A stretch of DNA of 64,000 nt from UBA668 sp040081465 (GTDB lineage: Bacteria; Actinomycetota; Acidimicrobiia; Acidimicrobiales; Ilumatobacteraceae). Below, one piece after another: positions 59,113-64,000 of the stretch. Position numbers and translations under genes: made by a program. The DNA lies in contig JBEBGL010000001.1 in NCBI GenBank assembly GCA_040081465.1, forward strand, positions 62,001 to 126,000, written 5' to 3'. Under the pieces are notes generated by a model, which saw only the letters and a list, made by a program, of their open reading frames with translations, ran no database searches and had not been told where the DNA came from. Positions within the stretch are counted from its first letter, which is position 1. Each line of letters opens with the position of its first letter.

Positions 59113-60275
59113 CCTACGTCGACGATCGCACTTGGCACGCAGACGAGTGGGATGACGCCGACGAAATCGACGTGTCGCTGCTCGAGCGGCCCCGACGCCA
59201 ACGACCGCGCATCAAGTGGTTTGTATGGACGCTGATATACCTCGGAATAGCTGGCGTCATCGCCGGCGGTCTGACTGGGTTGTGGTACAGCGAGCAGGTC
59301 AATCCGCAGGGCGACCCCGGCGACCCGATCAGCTTCACGATCAACGAAGACGACACGCTCGAAACCATCGGCCTACGCCTGGAAGAGGAAGGGTTGATCG
59401 AGAGTGCGGGCGTATTTGATTGGTACGTCGATCATCACGGCGGGCTGGAACTGACGCCCGGCTACTACCAACTGCGCCCGAACGATCACATGGGCAACAT
59501 CATGCGTGTGTTGCGTACGCCGCCCTCCGAGACGTTCACGAAAGTGACCTTCCCTGAGGGCTTCACCGTCGAGCGCATGGCGCTGCGTCTTGAGGAGAAG
59601 ATCTCGAAGCTGTCGGCGGCCGAGTTCGAGGCTGCCACTTCTAACGGTGTTGTGCGCTCGATTTATCAGCCCGAGGGCGTGACGAGCTTGGAGGGGATGT
59701 TGTTCCCCGACACGTATCAAATCTCCAACGGCGAGACCGAAGCCCAAGTGGTACGTCGCATGGTCAACCTGATGGAACGAGTTGGTTCACAGCTGAACAT
59801 CGAGCAGCGCGCCGCTCAACTCGGCGTCACCCCGTATCAGATCCTGATCATCGCCAGCATCATCGAACGCGAGGCCCGGCTCTCGGAAGATCGTCCGAAG
59901 ATCGCGCGCGTGATCTATAACCGCATGTTCATCGGGATGCCGCTACAGATCGACGCGACGTTGCTTTACCGCCAGCCGCCAGGCTCGTCGCCGACCGCTC
60001 TGCGCGAAGTGGATACGCCGTACAACACCTACATGTACACAGGCTTGCCGCCGACACCGATCGCGAACCCCGGCCGAGCCAGCATCGAGGCGGCGCTCAA
60101 CCCATCACTGAACCCATCGCTCGGTGATCCGTTGTGTGTGACGCTTCCGCCGGAGACACCGTGCATCTACCTGTTCTACGTCTTGGCGACAGAGGACGGC
60201 GGCCACGCGTTCGCCGCAACGTTCGAGCAGCACGAAGCCAACGTCGCCGCCGCGCGCGAGAAGGGCTTGCTGTGA
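59109..60275 (+). CDS. mltG: Endolytic transglycosylase MltG
   Basis: 388 residues. A cytoplasmic acidic N-terminus, one transmembrane helix (WTLIYLGIAGVIAGGLTGLWY), then the extracytoplasmic domain with a LysM-like region (ITINEDDTLETIGLRLEEEGLI pattern) and the YceG core: LEGMLFPDTYQIS, LIIASIIEREAR (catalytic Glu), RVIYNRMFIGMPLQIDATLLY and NTYMYTGLPPTPIANPG. It cuts nascent peptidoglycan strands and sets glycan length. ATG 59109 overlaps ruvX. Confidence 0.95.
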   Translation: MTYVDDRTWHADEWDDADEIDVSLLERPRRQRPRIKWFVWTLIYLGIAGVIAGGLTGLWYSEQVNPQGDPGDPISFTINEDDTLETIGLRLEEEGLIESAGVFDWYVDHHGGLELTPGYYQLRPNDHMGNIMRVLRTPPSETFTKVTFPEGFTVERMALRLEEKISKLSAAEFEAATSNGVVRSIYQPEGVTSLEGMLFPDTYQISNGETEAQVVRRMVNLMERVGSQLNIEQRAAQLGVTPYQILIIASIIEREARLSEDRPKIARVIYNRMFIGMPLQIDATLLYRQPPGSSPTALREVDTPYNTYMYTGLPPTPIANPGRASIEAALNPSLNPSLGDPLCVTLPPETPCIYLFYVLATEDGGHAFAATFEQHEANVAAAREKGLL

Positions 60276-61090
60276 TCAGTGCCGGCACGCGGGTTGCCGC
60301 GGTGATCGGAAGTCCAGTACGACACAGCTTGTCGCCAGCGCTACACAACGCAGCGTTTGCACAACTTGGCCTCGACTGGGTGTACACCGCGTTCGACGTT
60401 CCCGCCGGTCGCGCGGCGGATGCGCTCGATGCAATGCGCGTACTCGGGCTGGCTGGTCTGTCGGTGACGATGCCGCACAAGGAAGCGGTGGCCAACGCTG
60501 TCGACGTGCTCGACCCGGCTGCTGCCTTGCTGAACAGCGTCAACACCGTTGTCGCTGTGGCCGATGGTTCGTTGGCTGGCTATAGCACCGATGGCGATGG
60601 GTTTATCGCGTCGCTGAGTGCGGCGGGTGTCGCGGTGCGCGATCGAACGGTATGCGTACTCGGTGGTGGTGGCGCAGCGCGCGCGATCTGCGAAGCCCTT
60701 GCTCGCGCTGGCGCGCTGCGTGTAGCGGTCGTCAACCGCACGCCAGCGGCGGCCGAGGTTGCTGCCGCGCTGGCAACATCTAACGGTGTGCTGATCGGAT
60801 CAGTGGGCGCGCCACGCGACGTCGCTGATGCGGACATTGTCATCAACGCGACGTCGGTGGGAATGGGGAGTAAAGAGTTGCCGTGCGATCCGGCGCTTCT
60901 GCGCGCCGGCCACGTGGTGGCCGACATCGTGTATCACCCGCGTGAAACGGAACTGCTGCGCGCAGCCCGTGCGGTAGGGGCGATGACGGTCGCCGGTTTG
61001 GGAATGCTCGTGCACCAAGCCGCGCTGCAACAGCAGCTGTGGCACGGGGCATTGCCTGATGTCGCAGTAATGACCGCGGCAGTAGCCTGA
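60272..61090 (+). CDS. aroE: Shikimate dehydrogenase (NADP+)
   Basis: 272 residues. Substrate site VIGSPVRHSLSPALHNAAF, catalytic lysine in VTMPHKEAV, NSVNTVV, STDGDGFI, then the NADP-binding VCVLGGGGAARAICEALA and VNRT. NATSVGM follows. Makes shikimate from 3-dehydroshikimate. Starts with GTG overlapping the mltG stop (GTGA); the frame is open further upstream, but that lies inside mltG. Next gene aroC starts four bases later. Confidence 0.95.
   Translation: MISAGTRVAAVIGSPVRHSLSPALHNAAFAQLGLDWVYTAFDVPAGRAADALDAMRVLGLAGLSVTMPHKEAVANAVDVLDPAAALLNSVNTVVAVADGSLAGYSTDGDGFIASLSAAGVAVRDRTVCVLGGGGAARAICEALARAGALRVAVVNRTPAAAEVAAALATSNGVLIGSVGAPRDVADADIVINATSVGMGSKELPCDPALLRAGHVVADIVYHPRETELLRAARAVGAMTVAGLGMLVHQAALQQQLWHGALPDVAVMTAAVA
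61083..61088 (+). promoter_or_regulatory. Leaderless -10 box of aroC (internal operon promoter)
   Basis: TAGCCT, six bases before the aroC ATG, inside the last codons of aroE. Confidence 0.55.
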
Positions 61091-61094
61091 ATCG

Positions 61095-62258
61095 ATGCTC
61101 AGGTACCTGACTGCCGGCGAATCACACGGTCAGGCGTTGGTCGTGATCCTCGAAGGCTTGCCAGCTGGTCTCGAGATCACCGTCGAAGACATCCAGCTCG
61201 AGATGGCGCGTCGCCGACTTGGTTACGGCCGAGGCCCTCGCCAGCGCTTCGAGCAGGACGAACTGACGCTGATCGGCGGTGTGCGCCACGGTCGGACCCT
61301 CGGGTCACCTGTTGCGATCGAGATCAAGAACAGCGAGTGGTTCCGCGACGACAAGTGGCACGAAGAGATGTCGCCGGCACCGGGGGCGACCAAGGATCCG
61401 TTGACCAAAGTGCGCCCTGGTCATGCCGACCTAGCCGGGATGCAGAAGTACGGATTCAGCGATGCTCGCGACGTTCTCGAGCGGGCGAGTGCCCGTGAGA
61501 CCGCGGCGCGCGTCGCCGCGGGTGCGGTCGCCAAGAAACTGCTCGCGGAGCTGGGCACGTCGGTGATATCGCACGTGATCCAACTGGGGACTGCACGTGC
61601 CGAAGTTGGTCGTCGCCCGACCGTGGCCGATATGGACGCAGTGGATGAGTCCGCAGTGCGCTGCTTCGATCCGGTTGCTGAACTCGCGATGGTCGAGGAG
61701 GTCAAGGAGGCGTCGAAGGATGGCGACTCGCTCGGTGGAGTCGTCGAGATTCTGGGCTATGGCGTTCCGGTCGGTCTCGGCAGCCACGTGCACTGGGATC
61801 GCAAGATCGATGCCGAACTCGCCCGTGCGGTGATGAGCATCCAGGCGGTGAAGGGTGTCGAGATCGGCGACGGCTTCGACGGTGCCGGCCGTCGCGGCAG
61901 CGTGGCGCACGACGCAATCGTGTGGGATAGGGCTGCGGGCGACTACCGCCGCGAGACGTCGCATGCTGGCGGCACGGAGGGTGGCATCACCACTGGCGAG
62001 TTGCTCGTCGTGCGCGCGGCAATGAAACCGCTGTCGACGCTGAACCGTCCGACGTTGAAGACCGTCGACGTCGTCACTAAGGAGGCGACGGTCAGCTTCA
62101 AAGAACGCACCGACGTCACCGCGGTTCCTGCCGCCGGTGTCGTCGGCGAAACGATGGTGGCGTTGGTGCTCGCTACCGAGGCCTTGCGCAAATTCGGCGG
62201 CGACAGCGTTGCCGAGTTCGTGCGCAATGCAACCACGTTCAAGGCCACGCTTCCTTGA
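61095..62258 (+). CDS. aroC: Chorismate synthase
   Basis: 387 residues. Makes chorismate from EPSP, needs reduced FMN. Motifs GESHGQALVVILEGLPAGL, RRLGYGRGPRQRFEQD, the FMN-binding SVRCFDP-type region and RRGSVAHDAIVWD, then HAGGTEGGITTGELLVVRAAMKPLSTL. Full length. Overlaps aroK by TTGA. Confidence 0.97.
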   Translation: MLRYLTAGESHGQALVVILEGLPAGLEITVEDIQLEMARRRLGYGRGPRQRFEQDELTLIGGVRHGRTLGSPVAIEIKNSEWFRDDKWHEEMSPAPGATKDPLTKVRPGHADLAGMQKYGFSDARDVLERASARETAARVAAGAVAKKLLAELGTSVISHVIQLGTARAEVGRRPTVADMDAVDESAVRCFDPVAELAMVEEVKEASKDGDSLGGVVEILGYGVPVGLGSHVHWDRKIDAELARAVMSIQAVKGVEIGDGFDGAGRRGSVAHDAIVWDRAAGDYRRETSHAGGTEGGITTGELLVVRAAMKPLSTLNRPTLKTVDVVTKEATVSFKERTDVTAVPAAGVVGETMVALVLATEALRKFGGDSVAEFVRNATTFKATLP

Positions 62259-62776
62259 TCCCGACCGACCAGCACCTCGTGCTCGTCGGCATGATGGCTG
62301 TCGGCAAGACGACAGTCGCGCGCATCGCCGCCGAACGGCTCGGCCGACCCGTGTTCGATACTGACGAGATGATCGAACACAGCGCTGGCCGCTCAGTGCG
62401 CGAGATCTTCGCCGACGATGGCGAACAGACATTTCGATCGTTGGAAACCGAGATGTTGCGTATTGCCCTAGCGAGCTACGAGCCAGCGGTGATCGCTGCG
62501 GCCGGGGGAGCCGTGCTGAACGCCGAGAACCGCGAAGCGCTGAGCCTTGCGGACGCGCGCGTTGTGTGGCTGCGCGCCGAAACGGCAACGTTGCTTGCAC
62601 GCATCACGGCTGGCGTTGCGGCAACAGGTCACCGGCCACTGCTCGACGACGACCCAGCGGGTACCTTGCAGCGCATGTTCGATGAGCGTGAGGCCCTTTA
62701 CAGAGAGGTCGCCGACTTGATCGTGGTCGTCGACGAGCGCTCTATTGATGAGGTTGTTGCGGCGGTATTGCAATGA
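62255..62776 (+). CDS. aroK: Shikimate kinase
   Basis: 173 residues. P-loop LVGMMAVGKTTVARIAA, DTDEMIEHSAGRSVREIFADDGEQTFRSLE (shikimate binding Asp and Arg), and AAAGGAVL. In the P-loop Gly-Ser is replaced by Ala (MMAVGKTT), which is common. Starts with TTG overlapping the aroC stop and overlaps aroB by ATGA, so it depends on coupling for translation. Confidence 0.95.
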   Translation: MIPTDQHLVLVGMMAVGKTTVARIAAERLGRPVFDTDEMIEHSAGRSVREIFADDGEQTFRSLETEMLRIALASYEPAVIAAAGGAVLNAENREALSLADARVVWLRAETATLLARITAGVAATGHRPLLDDDPAGTLQRMFDEREALYREVADLIVVVDERSIDEVVAAVLQ

Positions 62777-63798
62777 TCACCGTCTCCGTGCCGCTTGGCG
62801 CGCGCTCGTACGACGTGTTGGTCGGTCACGGCGCTCGCGCGGAACTGGCTGCGCTGCTTCCGAAGTCGGCGCGACGGGCGGCCGTCGTGACACAAAGCGG
62901 TATCCCGTTGGACATCGACCCAGGGCTGCCATTCGAGCGTTTCGAGATTGGCCACGGTGAGGAACACAAGACCATGCAGACGATCGAGTCGTTGTGTCGA
63001 GGTTTCGCCGGCATGGGCCTAACGCGCAACGACGTCGTAGTGAGCGTCGGCGGCGGCATGGTCAGTGATGTCGCCGGGTTCGCCGCCGCGTCGTGGCATC
63101 GCGGTGTCGCAGTAGTGCACGTGAGTACGACATTGCTCGGCATGGTCGACGCAGCCATCGGCGGCAAGACCGGCGTCAATCTGCCAAGCATCGACGCTGT
63201 CGGCGGCAAGAACCTGGTCGGTGCCTACTGGCAACCATCCGGAGTGATCTGCGACCTGGATGCACTCAGCACACTTCCACCGCGCGAACTTCGGTGCGGT
63301 CGTGGTGAGATGGCGAAGTATCACTTCCTCACCGGCGACAACCTGCTGGCGATGGGCGAAGCGGAACGGATTGCGCGCTGCGTGCAGATCAAAGCCGACG
63401 TTGTCGCCGACGATGAACGTGAGGGCGGCCGCCGAGCGTTGTTGAACTACGGCCACACGCTTGCGCACGCGTTGGAAATTGAAACCAACTACTCAATTGC
63501 GCACGGCGAAGCAGTTGCAGTCGGGCTGGTTTATGCCGCACACCTTGCCAAGCGCTTGGGCCGCATCGACGACAGTCGCGTGCAACAGCACTACGAGGTT
63601 GTCAACGGCGCTTACGAACTTGCGACGGCGTTGCCAGCCGGCGTGTCGCGTGAACACCTTGTGGCGCTGATGGGTCTCGACAAGAAGAAGCTCGGCGATG
63701 GGTTGACCTTCGTCCTCGACGGACCCGCCGGCGTCGAAGTCGTCGCAGGAGTTTCGAGCGCGGATGCACTCGCGGCACTGGACGAGCTGTCGGAGTGA
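62773..63798 (+). CDS. aroB: 3-dehydroquinate synthase
   Basis: 341 residues. NAD- and metal-dependent second step of the shikimate pathway. Motifs GHGEEHKTMQTIESLC, VVSVGGGMVSDVAGFAAASWHRGVAVVHVSTTLLGMVDAAIGGKTGVNLP, GAYWQPSGVICDLD, CGRGEMAKYHFL, LNYGHTLAHALE (zinc His) and HGEAVAVGLVYAAHL. Normal length. Overlaps aroK (ATGA) and the following acetyltransferase (GTGA). Confidence 0.97.
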   Translation: MITVSVPLGARSYDVLVGHGARAELAALLPKSARRAAVVTQSGIPLDIDPGLPFERFEIGHGEEHKTMQTIESLCRGFAGMGLTRNDVVVSVGGGMVSDVAGFAAASWHRGVAVVHVSTTLLGMVDAAIGGKTGVNLPSIDAVGGKNLVGAYWQPSGVICDLDALSTLPPRELRCGRGEMAKYHFLTGDNLLAMGEAERIARCVQIKADVVADDEREGGRRALLNYGHTLAHALEIETNYSIAHGEAVAVGLVYAAHLAKRLGRIDDSRVQQHYEVVNGAYELATALPAGVSREHLVALMGLDKKKLGDGLTFVLDGPAGVEVVAGVSSADALAALDELSE

Positions 63799-64000
63799 CG
63801 CCCGAGATTCGAACTGAGCGATTGCTGCTTCGTCGATGGCGCGAGGCCGACAAGGCGCCATATGCGCAGCTCAACGCCGATCCGGAAGTAATGCGACACT
63901 TCCCATCGACCCTTACTCGCGACCAGAGCGACCAGATGGTCGATCGCATGACTGCAGCATGGGACGCCAACTCGTTTGGGTTGTGGGCTGTCGAGCGCCT
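63795..64000 (+). CDS. GNAT acetyltransferase, RimJ/RimL type (partial, runs off the right edge)
   Basis: The first 68 residues are visible. Opening TPEIRTERLLLRRWREADKAPYAQLNADPEVMRHFPSTLTRDQS is typical of RimJ/RimL-type acetyltransferases, and FGLWAVE is the beginning of the next strand. GTG start overlaps the aroB stop (GTGA). The acetyl-CoA motif lies beyond the window, so the call rests on the N-terminus. Confidence 0.8.
   Translation, partial: MTPEIRTERLLLRRWREADKAPYAQLNADPEVMRHFPSTLTRDQSDQMVDRMTAAWDANSFGLWAVER

Noticed and set aside
1..64000. A genomic island, prophage or integrated element
   Set aside because: No integrase, transposase, tRNA junction or compositional break was seen. 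Most genes are core metabolism or translation, with conserved actinobacterial neighbours.

Overview
The window is 64 kb of GC-rich, gene-dense bacterial chromosome. It most likely comes from an actinomycete-relative of class Acidimicrobiia (Ilumatobacter-like or a freshwater relative). Supporting markers are a mycothiol ligase (mshC), an F420-dependent NADP reductase (npdG), an InhA-like enoyl-ACP reductase, DUF3151 and DUF3073-like proteins, a GuaB1-type GMP reductase, and a 6C small RNA. Many genes also carry a leaderless start signal, a TANNNT box exactly six bases before the start codon. I assign the class from overall impression; no 16S rRNA is present. I see no phage, insertion sequence, CRISPR array, tRNA or rRNA.

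Layout. 1-7.6 kb: yyaL (partial), fabI, npdG-mshC-plsC, thrS, RIO kinase. 7.8-11.4 kb: HIT protein, acetyltransferase, stand-alone phosphohistidine-domain protein, quinone reductase. 11.5-16.9 kb (minus strand): molybdopterin oxidoreductase, citrate synthase, acyl-CoA carboxyltransferase, LysR regulator. 16.9-20.9 kb: 6C sRNA with promoter and terminator, HAD-PlsC fusion, DUF1295 and acyltransferase pair, DinB-like protein. 21-24 kb: mitochondrial-type aconitase divergent from a GntR/HutC regulator, with an operator-like site between them. 24-33.5 kb: a more accessory stretch with methyltransferases, enoyl-CoA hydratase, a lysine-rich histone-like protein, a TetR-SnoaL fusion with a lipocalin-like partner, heme A synthase, small membrane proteins, a repeat-rich gap and an EamA exporter.

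33.5-39.3 kb holds a branched-chain amino-acid-type ABC transporter: livH, livM, livG and livF on plus, and the binding lipoprotein convergent on minus. Two parts are unusual. The binding protein is circularly permuted, with the domain segment that is normally C-terminal placed directly after the signal peptide. LivH carries an extra secreted N-terminal domain. The two may be related, since LivH would present an extracytoplasmic platform to the binding protein, but that is inference.

39.4-53 kb: J-domain protein, Sua5, guaB1-cmk-plsC, M18 peptidase and phosphatase, pyruvate kinase, hydrolase, DUF3151, mobA, rhodanese, RNase D, ParA and GH13 glucosidase. 53-64 kb: DUF3073-like protein, typA, a cysteine-rich protein, then the tightly coupled alaS-ruvX-mltG-aroE-aroC-aroK-aroB-acetyltransferase operon, whose genes mostly overlap by ATGA, GTGA or TTGA. 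This links alanyl-tRNA synthesis, peptidoglycan termination and the shikimate pathway.

The best leads are the circularly permuted substrate-binding protein, the 6C RNA locus, the leaderless promoter grammar with its mirror-image divergent promoter at 48.33-48.36 kb, the TetR-SnoaL fusion, and the repeat-rich gap at 32.0-32.3 kb.
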